Shown: positions 1 through 7,117 of the stretch, piece after piece
Layout of the letters: each line of letters begins with the position of its first letter
Position numbering within the stretch: position 1 is the stretch's first letter
NCBI GenBank assembly: GCA_018364485.1
Contig: JAGZLX010000042.1
Coordinates: 1 to 14,146 of the forward strand
DNA length: 14,146 nucleotides
Reading direction: 5' to 3'
Source of the DNA: Granulicatella adiacens
GTDB lineage: Bacteria > Bacillota > Bacilli > Lactobacillales > Aerococcaceae
The notes under the pieces: model-generated
The model's input: only the letters and a program-made list of their open reading frames with translations
Database searches by the model: none
Told to the model about the DNA's origin: nothing
Translations under genes and position numbers: made by a program

Positions 1-98
1 AACAAAAATGTTTGGCCCAAAACAAAAAGGAATTAAGCAACAATTAGTTGCTTAATCCCTTCCTAAAATTCTTCATCAACACTATTTGACAAAGAGCC
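1..98. mobile_element. Possible end of an ISL3-type insertion sequence
   Basis: No coding frame is visible here. Read on the minus strand from base 98, the sequence begins GGCTCTTTGTCAAATAGTG. From memory this resembles the terminal inverted repeats of ISL3-family elements in Firmicutes. The boundary falls just beyond the T-tract of the rny terminator, a common place for insertion sequences to land. A second hairpin (27-61) lies inside the putative end. The transposase and the other inverted repeat would lie left of the window, so neither the element nor its target duplication can be confirmed. It could instead be ordinary intergenic DNA. Confidence 0.35.
22..61 (-). terminator. Terminator-like hairpin inside the putative IS end
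   Basis: Arms at 27-41 and 47-61 pair over 15 positions, with one G-U wobble in the minus-strand RNA and a 5-base loop. On the minus strand the stem is followed by TTTTTGTTTT. Its orientation would stop transcripts that run from rny into the putative element. Insertion sequences often carry such insulating hairpins near their ends. Confidence 0.6.
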
Positions 99-100
99 GC

Positions 101-135
101 AAAATAAAACCCCATGACAAATTGTCATGGGGTTT
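101..135 (-). terminator. Intrinsic terminator of rny
   Basis: Arms at 107-120 and 122-135 form a perfect inverted repeat (AAACCCCATGACAA and its complement). On the minus strand it is followed by TTTTATTTT. It lies about 45 bases past the rny stop codon. The plus-strand side lacks a good T-tract, so it serves the minus-strand gene. Confidence 0.88.
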
Positions 136-180
136 CCAGTTTTACATCTACTCTTTGGTAGAGTCAAAGTCAATCAATGA

Positions 181-1743
181 TTACTTAGCATATTCAACTG
201 CTCTTGTCTCACGAATAACTGTAACTTTAATATGTCCTGGATATTGGAGTTCTTCCTCAATTTGATTTTTGATGTCATGCGCTAAAATAATCGCTTTTTC
301 ATCAGAAATCTTGTCAGGTTGTACCATTACACGAACTTCGCGTCCAGCTTGGATAGCAAAGCTTCGTTCAACACCTTCGTGTTCTGTTGCAATGGCTTCT
401 AATCTTTCTAATCGACGAATGTAATTTTCGATTGATTCACGTCTAGCACCTGGTCGAGCTGCTGATAAAGCATCTGCCGCTGCTACAAGTACTGCGATTG
501 TTGAAGTTGGCTCTACATCTCCATGGTGAGATGCAATTGCATTCACAACAACCTTGTTTTCTTTATATTTCTGAGCAATTTCTGCTCCGATTTCAACGTG
601 TGAACCTTCAATTTCATGATCGAGTGCTTTACCGATATCGTGAAGTAAACCAGCACGTTTAGCAAGGTTAACATCTTCACCTAACTCACCAGCCATTACA
701 CCAGCAAGTTTAGCTACTTCGATACTGTGGTTCAATACGTTTTGACCGTAACTAGCTCTAAAGTATAAACGACCTAAAATCTTAATCAAATCAGGATGTA
801 ATGAGTGAATTCCAACTTCGAACGTTGCTTGTTCACCAATTGTACGAATACGCTCATCCATTTCTTTACGAGATTTTTCAACCATTTCTTCAATACGTGC
901 AGGATGAATACGACCGTCTGAAATTAATTTTTCAAGTGTCATTTTCGCAATTTCACGACGAATTGGGTCAAACCCACTTAATACCACCGCTTCTGGTGTT
1001 TCATCGATGATTACATCAATTCCTGTTAATGATTCAAGGGTACGTATATTACGTCCCTCACGTCCGATAATGCGACCTTTCATTTCATCACTTGGTAACG
1101 TCATAACAGTTACTGTGTTTTCTGAAACTAAGTCCGCAGCGGAACGTTGAATCGCTTGAAGAATAATATTTTTAGCATTTTTATCTGCTTCATCTTTTGC
1201 AAGCTGCTCAGACTCTTTAATCATGATGGCGCGTTCCTTACTTAATTGTTCAGTCATGTCCTTCATGATAATTTCTTGCGCTTCTTCTTTACTGATTGTA
1301 GAAATACGCTCCAATTCTTCTTGTTGCTTAGCAACGAGAGCTTCAGCTTGATTTTCTTTCTCTGTTACTCTCTCAAGTTTTTCTTGGATTTTTGTTTCCT
1401 TCACTTCAATTGATTGTTCACGTTTTTCTAGAATTTCATCTTTACGATCTAAATTCTTTTCACGTTGAATCATTCTCTTTTCTTGAAGAAGTACTTCATT
1501 TCGTCTTTCTTTTAACTCATTTTCAACTTCAGCACGATATTTATGATTTTCTTCTTTTGCTTCTAATAATACTTCCTTTTTCAAACGGTCAGCATCTTTT
1601 TCCGCATCTTTGATAATCATTTCAGCCGATTCGCGAGCTGCTACTAACTTTTTCTCGTAATTTGATTTGAAACCAATATATCCAGCAACAATTCCAATTA
1701 TTAAAGCTAAGATCGCGAGGCCACCTACTACTACTGAGTCCAT
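181..1743 (-). CDS. rny: Ribonuclease Y
   Basis: RNase Y is the membrane-anchored endoribonuclease that starts bulk mRNA decay in many Firmicutes, working at the inner face of the membrane in a degradosome-like network. The 520-residue protein shows the full architecture. There is an N-terminal transmembrane helix (about residues 4-24) and a long charged coiled coil (about 30-200). A KH RNA-binding domain follows, with its GREG loop at 227-230. The HD hydrolase domain has metal-site residues H339, H368-D369 (LLHDIGK), H406-H407 and D424. H368 and D369 carry the same numbers as the catalytic pair I recall from Bacillus subtilis, and the length matches that protein. The ATG follows a strong GGAGGTGA ribosome site. 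The gene is a single-gene unit with a promoter at 1832-1860 and a terminator at 107-135. Nothing in it looks damaged. Confidence 0.97.
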   Translation of the reverse strand: MDSVVVGGLAILALIIGIVAGYIGFKSNYEKKLVAARESAEMIIKDAEKDADRLKKEVLLEAKEENHKYRAEVENELKERRNEVLLQEKRMIQREKNLDRKDEILEKREQSIEVKETKIQEKLERVTEKENQAEALVAKQQEELERISTISKEEAQEIIMKDMTEQLSKERAIMIKESEQLAKDEADKNAKNIILQAIQRSAADLVSENTVTVMTLPSDEMKGRIIGREGRNIRTLESLTGIDVIIDETPEAVVLSGFDPIRREIAKMTLEKLISDGRIHPARIEEMVEKSRKEMDERIRTIGEQATFEVGIHSLHPDLIKILGRLYFRASYGQNVLNHSIEVAKLAGVMAGELGEDVNLAKRAGLLHDIGKALDHEIEGSHVEIGAEIAQKYKENKVVVNAIASHHGDVEPTSTIAVLVAAADALSAARPGARRESIENYIRRLERLEAIATEHEGVERSFAIQAGREVRVMVQPDKISDEKAIILAHDIKNQIEEELQYPGHIKVTVIRETRAVEYAK

Positions 1744-1804
1744 TGAGTCACCTCCGTCTCTATTTAATTTTTAATCAAAATAAATTGCATTGATAATTTT
1801 TATG

Positions 1805-1821
1805 GTTAAATGTGATTTAAC
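1805..1821 (-). other. Stem-loop at the predicted 5' end of rny mRNA
   Basis: GTTAAAT (1805-1811) and ATTTAAC (1815-1821) form a perfect 7-bp stem with a 3-base loop. If transcription starts about 7 bases past the -10 box (near 1825), this hairpin sits within a few bases of the mRNA 5' end. Stem-loops there are known to protect transcripts from 5'-end-dependent decay. A role in autoregulation of RNase Y is inference only. Confidence 0.4.
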
Positions 1822-1831
1822 ACATAATATT

Positions 1832-1860
1832 ATTGTATTCTTGAAACGGGCTAAAGTCAA
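1832..1860 (-). promoter_or_regulatory. Promoter of rny
   Basis: On the minus strand, TTGACT (1855-1860) and TACAAT (1832-1837) are separated by 17 bases, a near-consensus housekeeping sigma promoter. The sequence just upstream of the -35 box is rich in A and T runs. It lies downstream of the adhesin-gene terminator, so rny has its own promoter. The predicted leader is about 80 bases. Confidence 0.8.
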
Positions 1861-1905
1861 TTCATTTAAAGAATTTTTTTCAAAAAATCAAAAGGCTTTC
1901 AATAG

Positions 1906-1948
1906 CGAAATAAAAACATCGACTAGTCCCATGACCAATCGATGTTTT
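1906..1948 (-). terminator. Intrinsic terminator of the surface-protein gene
   Basis: Arms AAAACATCGA (1913-1922) and TCGATGTTTT (1939-1948) pair perfectly. The stem continues inward through a G-U pair and five more pairs to an ATGG loop, about 16 bp in all. On the minus strand TTTTTATTTC follows. It lies 12 bases past the distal TAA (1960-1962) but about 150 bases past the amber stop (2098-2100). This supports the distal TAA as the ancestral gene end. Confidence 0.88.
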
Positions 1949-1959
1949 CAAAATTTGGT

Positions 1960-2097
1960 TTATTCATTTTCTTTCTTGTTTGTGTATACAAATCCTAAAG
2001 CAACAATTACTAGCACAGTCGCAATAAGCATTGTATTTACAAGTGACTCAGTACCAGTATTTGGTAAAACATTTTGAGGTTTTACTGGCGCTGTATA
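1960..2097 (-). pseudogene. Cut-off LPXTG sorting signal, in frame beyond the amber stop
   Basis: This is the in-frame continuation of the adhesin gene past the TAG at 2098-2100. It has 45 sense codons and then TAA (1960-1962). The peptide starts YTAPVKPQNV, a proline-containing spacer. The sortase A motif LPNTG comes next, then a hydrophobic stretch rich in I, V, L and A (about 20 residues), and a tail ending TNKKENE. This is a complete wall-anchoring signal with normal spacing. No start codon or ribosome site suggests independent translation. It is therefore the severed C-terminus of the upstream protein, made only if the amber codon is read through or is a sequencing error. With it, the full protein would be 1309 residues counting the amber position. 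Confidence 0.9.
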
Positions 2098-5000
2098 CTA
2101 GTTTTTAAACGTTGTATATGCATCATATGTTACAGTAGCAACATATTCTGTGCCCTCTTGTTTCACCTCTACAGAAACATTTTTAACGCTAGTATCGTAA
2201 GTAATTTGCGCATCATCGCCACTAATTTCCACAACTGTGAATTTGTAAGTGCCAGCCTTCTCAAATGATACATCTTTAAACGTAATCGTTCCGTCAGCTG
2301 CATTCTGAGCTGTTTGGACAACTTTTCCATTTTCATCTAATAGATTAAATGTGAATTCACCCTCTTGCAATTCACGACCTTCTAATTCTTTCTTGAATGT
2401 TAAGTCTTGTTTAATCGATGAAAGAATGCGGTTCGTAATTACTGAGTTTGTACCTTCTGTTACTACTTCATGTGTATATCCTTCTGGGATATCTACTTCT
2501 TCAACAGTGTACTCATAAGTTACGCCATTATTAGATTCAGGCAATCCTGTAAATGTATGTTCCCAGTTATTTGCTTCTGATAACTCAATGGCTTCACCAT
2601 AGTTTTCACCATTTTGTTTCAATTGAACTTTAATGGCTTTACGTAAACCTAGTTTATTATCCTTATCCTCCCATACTTTTTTAACGGTATGAGTAGTTGT
2701 TATACGAGTGTTTGTAATAGTGAAACCTTCTTTTTGAGAAGCGTTACCTGTAATCACTGTATCGTAGTCTTTACCATAGTTTTCGTCAATAACTTCTTTC
2801 ACTTGGTAATCAGTTACAGTTGGATCCAGTGTCTTACCATCAATTGTAAGTTTAAACACACCTTTCCATTCGTTCGCATCATTTAAGACCATTGTGGCAA
2901 GAACAACATCTGGATTATTCTTTCTGCTTAATTCCACTTTAATGCTTGAAATCGAAGCGTCTTTTTCACCATTCCACATTTTCGCAACTGGAATGTATTG
3001 AGGTAATTGGTTAGTTACAGCATTCGTTCCACCAAATACTGTTGGATTTGCAGCATCACGGTTTGTATAGAACATATTTGTTGCTGTTAATGTATCTGTC
3101 GCTCCATCTGTGTACTCAGGATTTTTCATATCCACTTCGAAGTTTACAACTTCTCCAGGAGCAATCTTTTCACCCGCGTTTAAGACAATCTTGATGGCCG
3201 TTACTTTTGTAAAATCAGTTACTTGATCTGCTGTAACCCAGCCACTATCTTGCGTCGCATCATATGGAGATGCTGGTAATTCTGTCGAAGTATGATAGTA
3301 AACCGTATATTTACTTTCAACTTCTAACGCCTTCGTTAACATTGGTGTAAAGCCAGAACCATTTGCATCTCCTGCGTATGGAAGGCGGTCATAAAGTGTA
3401 AATGTTTCAATATCATAAGTACTATAGTTCTTTGTTTGTAATTGATACTTGTATGCTTGACCATAATTTTGTTGAACTAAGTCTTGCGTCCATTTTCCAT
3501 CATTAGTAGAAATAAATTTCTCAGAACGAATTTCTGTCGGTAAGTTTACAATCGTAGAAGATTTAGCCGCTACGATTTTCTCAGGAACCTTTCCATCAGG
3601 TGTCTCAATTTTGAAGATATTGTCCATCATTGTTTGTGACGTTACGTTGTCTGCTAATGGTGAAAAGTCTTTAGCCACTAAGAATGCATGGTTATCTGTA
3701 TTCTTCTTATAGTTGTTTGGATCTTGAATTGATGTAGGCATCGCTTCTTTTGTAATGACGGCAGAAATTTGAACCGTAAAATCTCGTCTAATGGTATTAT
3801 CATGATAAAAATCAAGGTCTTTCAAATCGAATATTACTGCTTGACGACCACTACCATTATAATTGTCAATCACAGTTGGTTCTTTTTTCAACATATTTCT
3901 ATGCTGTTGGTAATAGATATAGTAACCTTGATAAGTTAAACCTTCTGGCAACACATCAATAATTTGTGTCCCATTGACACGACGAGTCTGAGAGAGATTT
4001 TGGAAGTCCGCTGTAACAGCATAATCCACTTTTTCACCTAAATCTCCGGTAGGGTTTGTACGAGTATTTTTAACTAGACGAATTTCTTCTTGCTTCACAA
4101 TCAACCATTCAAACGATGATTTTTTAGCCGTAATGAATCGCCCATCTTCACCATATCCATCTACGAGACCTTCTGTGTGCATACTATTGTTGTACTGCGT
4201 TGGTGATACGCGCTCTGTTTCGTCAAATGGATTTAATAATCGCGTTTGAATAAAAGTTCCTGTAATCTCACCAGGTTGAAGGACTGATCCGTCTTTCAGT
4301 TTAATCTTCACACTTTCATAAGTACGATTGACTCTTTGGAAGTTTGCCTTATTTAAAGTGCCTGCATAAATTTGTTTCGCTTGATTTGTGACCTTGTTAT
4401 AAGCCTCTTCATCAACGACCACTTGTTGTTTAGTACCTTTTTCGATACTTCCTAACTTCACTTCTGTTCCGTCCGCTTTAACCCCGTAAACATCCATGTC
4501 AAAAGGTGCGTTTGCAACTGAAGTTCCAACAGCATAAAAATACATACGTGAATCTAAATCTTCATCTACAAGCGTTAAATCAGAGACAGTAGAAGGAGAA
4601 GTATTTGTAAAGTACAAAATCCAATTGGCTGTTCCTGTATCAGGCGCTCCTGCGTCTAGTCTTAATACTTGAGCATCATTATTCGACTTACGCGTAGCAG
4701 CATCACTAATTAATTCTCCGATAAGTTTAAATTGAATATTATCACTAACCGTTAATTTCGGTTCTGATTCTCCTTGTTGGATAAACGTCAATTCTGTTTT
4801 TGCGTTATTAACAATATTTGTTTTTGTTTTAGCATCTGGGAAACTTAAAACAAGTCTCTCGTTTCGTAAAGCAATCTCTGCTTCACTATTTGTGTCATTT
4901 AGAGTGTCACTACCAGTAACAGTTTTACTAACTGTTCCGTCCGCATTTAATGTCCACCCTGGATTTTTAGCAGGGTCAAAAACAGCTGTTCCTGTAGTTC

Positions 5001-5889
5001 CATCTGCTTTTTGATAAGTAGGCAGTGTATCTGTAATCGTAATCGATTTTGCTGCACGTGTTTGTGATTTCCCATTACCCCAGTTTTGCGTTTGTCCACC
5101 ACCAGTAGTATTCGTTGATAAACTGAATTGGAAAGTAACATCCGACGCGTTAGTAATTGCATTCCCTGTTGCTTTACCACCATAAATTTCACGGTTATCA
5201 AGTGTATAGCCTTGTTGAGTATTTGTTCCATTGTATTTAAATAAGGACTGCTTATCGACTTTCACCTTATAAATCAATGTGTCTGTTACTTCTTTTAGAG
5301 TATTTCCAGCACTGTCTTTTAATACAATTTTTGGAGAGAAGGTATAGCCTTCTGGCGTTACACGGTCCTTAAATTTAAACGTAAAAGGAAAGCTTGCAGT
5401 TGTTGTTTGAGTGATATCTGATAAGTATACCTTCAGCACACCTGGTGTTGAATTGTCTACACTCTTAACCGGTCCACCTGTCGCAACTGTAAAGCTCTCA
5501 ATATACTCAGTTGGATAAGTAAACTCGACATATCCTCCAACGATAGAACTAGCTACTTTCGAACCATCTAATTGAACATCTCCTTGACGATTCTTTGTTG
5601 TATATTGAGCGTCACTACCTGTTGAGTTTGTAGCAGTCACTTTTACTTGACCAATTTGCGCATTCAACCCTAAAGCACCTGTAGCTGTTGCTTCGTTTGC
5701 TTCAGAAGTAGTATTTTCTGTACTCACTGTAGTTTCAGCAGTTGACGTTTCAGTAGTTTCAGTACTACTTGTCACTACTGTTGTAGGTTCACTAACCTCC
5801 TGCGCATATGTAAATGTTGGCGCTACTTGATTCGTTAATAATGTGAATATTAATAATGTTGTTGATAATTTATGAATAAACCTCTTCAT
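2098..5889 (-). CDS. Large secreted CnaB/FctA-domain adhesin, anchor lost to an amber stop
   Basis: This is a surface adhesin or backbone-type protein of 1263 residues, probably for host or matrix binding; the ligand is unknown. The start is ATG after AAGGAG. A signal peptide (residues 1-29, likely cleaved after TYA, no YSIRK motif) is followed by a Ser/Thr/Glu-rich stalk (about 33-70). A long beta-rich adhesive region follows, including a DUF11-like stretch near 600-690. At the C-terminus, a CnaB domain (963-1062) has candidate isopeptide residues K970, E1032 and N1060. A second CnaB domain (1063-1155) has K1071, E1131 and N1153. A final FctA/Spy0128-type domain (1156-1263) has K1166 or K1167, E1221 and N1263. 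There is no cysteine-based cross-linking in view; stability would come from isopeptide bonds. The TAG stop directly follows N1263, and the LPXTG signal lies beyond it in frame. As written, the protein would be secreted but not anchored. It has its own promoter and terminator. Confidence 0.85.
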   Translation of the reverse strand: MKRFIHKLSTTLLIFTLLTNQVAPTFTYAQEVSEPTTVVTSSTETTETSTAETTVSTENTTSEANEATATGALGLNAQIGQVKVTATNSTGSDAQYTTKNRQGDVQLDGSKVASSIVGGYVEFTYPTEYIESFTVATGGPVKSVDNSTPGVLKVYLSDITQTTTASFPFTFKFKDRVTPEGYTFSPKIVLKDSAGNTLKEVTDTLIYKVKVDKQSLFKYNGTNTQQGYTLDNREIYGGKATGNAITNASDVTFQFSLSTNTTGGGQTQNWGNGKSQTRAAKSITITDTLPTYQKADGTTGTAVFDPAKNPGWTLNADGTVSKTVTGSDTLNDTNSEAEIALRNERLVLSFPDAKTKTNIVNNAKTELTFIQQGESEPKLTVSDNIQFKLIGELISDAATRKSNNDAQVLRLDAGAPDTGTANWILYFTNTSPSTVSDLTLVDEDLDSRMYFYAVGTSVANAPFDMDVYGVKADGTEVKLGSIEKGTKQQVVVDEEAYNKVTNQAKQIYAGTLNKANFQRVNRTYESVKIKLKDGSVLQPGEITGTFIQTRLLNPFDETERVSPTQYNNSMHTEGLVDGYGEDGRFITAKKSSFEWLIVKQEEIRLVKNTRTNPTGDLGEKVDYAVTADFQNLSQTRRVNGTQIIDVLPEGLTYQGYYIYYQQHRNMLKKEPTVIDNYNGSGRQAVIFDLKDLDFYHDNTIRRDFTVQISAVITKEAMPTSIQDPNNYKKNTDNHAFLVAKDFSPLADNVTSQTMMDNIFKIETPDGKVPEKIVAAKSSTIVNLPTEIRSEKFISTNDGKWTQDLVQQNYGQAYKYQLQTKNYSTYDIETFTLYDRLPYAGDANGSGFTPMLTKALEVESKYTVYYHTSTELPASPYDATQDSGWVTADQVTDFTKVTAIKIVLNAGEKIAPGEVVNFEVDMKNPEYTDGATDTLTATNMFYTNRDAANPTVFGGTNAVTNQLPQYIPVAKMWNGEKDASISSIKVELSRKNNPDVVLATMVLNDANEWKGVFKLTIDGKTLDPTVTDYQVKEVIDENYGKDYDTVITGNASQKEGFTITNTRITTTHTVKKVWEDKDNKLGLRKAIKVQLKQNGENYGEAIELSEANNWEHTFTGLPESNNGVTYEYTVEEVDIPEGYTHEVVTEGTNSVITNRILSSIKQDLTFKKELEGRELQEGEFTFNLLDENGKVVQTAQNAADGTITFKDVSFEKAGTYKFTVVEISGDDAQITYDTSVKNVSVEVKQEGTEYVATVTYDAYTTFKN

Positions 5890-5938
5890 TTCGCTCTCCT
5901 TCTTTTCTAAAAATATTCTTCAATAAAAATTCATATAC

Positions 5939-5967
5939 ATTATACTGTATCGATGTGAGTTTACCAA
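5939..5967 (-). promoter_or_regulatory. Promoter of the surface-protein gene
   Basis: On the minus strand, TTGGTA (5962-5967) and a perfect TATAAT (5939-5944) are 17 bases apart. The start codon follows after a leader of roughly 45 bases with AAGGAG. The promoter lies between the terminator of the phosphoesterase operon and the adhesin gene, so the adhesin is transcribed alone. Confidence 0.75.
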
Positions 5968-6032
5968 GAAAGAACCAAGACCATTTTTCTTCCTTCAGAA
6001 AGAATTTTTTTCACATTTGAACTACTGATTTA

Positions 6033-6062
6033 AGAAAAAAGAGCCGGATAAACCGACTCTTT
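6033..6062 (-). terminator. Terminator of the ytoI-nrnA-nrnA unit
   Basis: Arms AAAGAGCCGG (6038-6047) and CCGACTCTTT (6053-6062) pair with one G-U wobble in the minus-strand RNA. On that strand TTTTTTCTT follows. It begins 6 bases past the stop of the second phosphoesterase gene. Confidence 0.87.
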
Positions 6063-6067
6063 CCCTA

Positions 6068-7030
6068 TTATTTACTTAAATATTCTTTTGAAGATTCATT
6101 CAATTCTTCAACGATTTCATTTACTTCTTCAAGAGTTTGAACAATCGCACCTGATGCTAATGGATGTCCTCCACCACCATGGTTTTGCGCAATCACATTC
6201 ACGATTGGACCTTTAGAACGTAGATTTACACGGTAGCTTCCATCTGGTTGCTCTACGAATAAAGCCCAGCAATGAATTCCTTCAACAGTACTTGGAAGAG
6301 AAATAACCCCATGCGTTTGATCTTCTTCAATTCCGAAATGCTCTAAATCTTTTTGAGTAAGAATAGTTGCTGCAACTCCATTTTCAGAAATTTCCATGTT
6401 TTGATAAATATAACCTGCTAAGCGGCTAACAGATACTGGATTTGTAATCATATGGTATGCAATCCCAGAAATATCTACATCGAATTCTAATAGTTTAGAA
6501 ACCATTGCAAATGTAACTGCTGTAGTAGCTGGATAAAGGAAGCGACCTGTATCTCCAACAATACCTGCATATAATGCATTTGCTGCTTCTTTAGAGACTT
6601 TCCATGTACTTTCTTCACCAAACGCAAAACGGCATAGAATTTCGCTTGTACTGCTTGAATTTGTATCAACAAATGAAATGGCACCATAGACATCTCTATC
6701 TGGATGGTGGTCGATTTTAATTACTTTAGATGGATCTACTTCAAATGGGCAGTCAATACGAGGTGTATTTGCACAGTCTAAAACAATAATCAATGCAGCA
6801 TCAAATTGTTCTTGTGTGATTTCGTCCATTTCTCCAATATAAGTTAATGAGCTAGGCATTTCACCAAGTAAATAAACTGTTTTTTCAGGATAAGTAGCGC
6901 GGATAATTTCTCTTAGCCCTACTTGTGAGCCAATTGCATCTGGGTCTGGTGATTCATGACGTAAGATTACAATTGAATCAGCTTTCTTAATTTCAGCATC
7001 AATTTTTTTAAAATACTCAGTATAATTCAT
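6068..7030 (-). CDS. nrnA: NrnA-like DHH/DHHA1 phosphoesterase, second tandem copy
   Basis: It belongs to the soluble DHH-DHHA1 family that includes B. subtilis NrnA (oligoribonuclease and pAp phosphatase) and streptococcal Pde2 (pApA hydrolysis after c-di-AMP breakdown). With ATG at 7030 the protein has 320 residues, exactly the length of its neighbour. Metal-site motifs are H25/D29/D31 (HESPDPDAIGSQ), D85 (VLDC), D107-H108-H109 and D160 (GIVGDTGRF). The DHHA1 motif GGGGH (285-289) binds substrate. An upstream in-frame ATG at 7054 would add eight residues but has no ribosome site and no match in the paralogue, so I prefer 7030. The AAAGGA at 7042-7047 is 11 bases away, a little far. It is last in its unit, 83 bases after the first copy. 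Which substrate it prefers cannot be told from sequence. Confidence 0.9.
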   Translation of the reverse strand: MNYTEYFKKIDAEIKKADSIVILRHESPDPDAIGSQVGLREIIRATYPEKTVYLLGEMPSSLTYIGEMDEITQEQFDAALIIVLDCANTPRIDCPFEVDPSKVIKIDHHPDRDVYGAISFVDTNSSSTSEILCRFAFGEESTWKVSKEAANALYAGIVGDTGRFLYPATTAVTFAMVSKLLEFDVDISGIAYHMITNPVSVSRLAGYIYQNMEISENGVAATILTQKDLEHFGIEEDQTHGVISLPSTVEGIHCWALFVEQPDGSYRVNLRSKGPIVNVIAQNHGGGGHPLASGAIVQTLEEVNEIVEELNESSKEYLSK

Positions 7031-7088
7031 TCTTTTATAATTCCTTTCATCCAACTATCGGACTAATTTTTATTGTAAATAACATTTT

Positions 7089-7117
7089 ATAATACTCTTA
7101 TTTGATTGTATTTTCAA
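7089..7117 (-). promoter_or_regulatory. Possible internal promoter between the two nrnA copies
   Basis: TTGAAA (7112-7117, overlapping the stop codon of the first copy) and TATTAT (7089-7094) are 17 bases apart on the minus strand. The sequence is very AT-rich, so a chance match is possible. There is no terminator in this gap, so readthrough from the upstream genes is also expected. Confidence 0.35.

Noticed and set aside
801..1613. Plus-strand open frames of about 70 codons inside rny
   Set aside because: They lie antisense to an unmistakable rny gene, have low-complexity hydrophobic translations, and have no ribosome site or family resemblance.
1790..2077. Plus-strand open frame of about 95 codons antisense to the adhesin 3' end
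   Set aside because: It runs through the rny promoter and the adhesin terminator and is the shadow of the LPXTG-coding stretch; no ribosome site.
4947..5231. Minus-strand frame inside the adhesin gene
   Set aside because: Overlaps the adhesin gene in another frame; the amino-acid makeup is that of an out-of-frame translation.
7030..7054. Longer start for the second nrnA copy (ATG at 7054)
   Set aside because: No ribosome site precedes it, and the paralogue's N-terminus aligns with the ATG at 7030.
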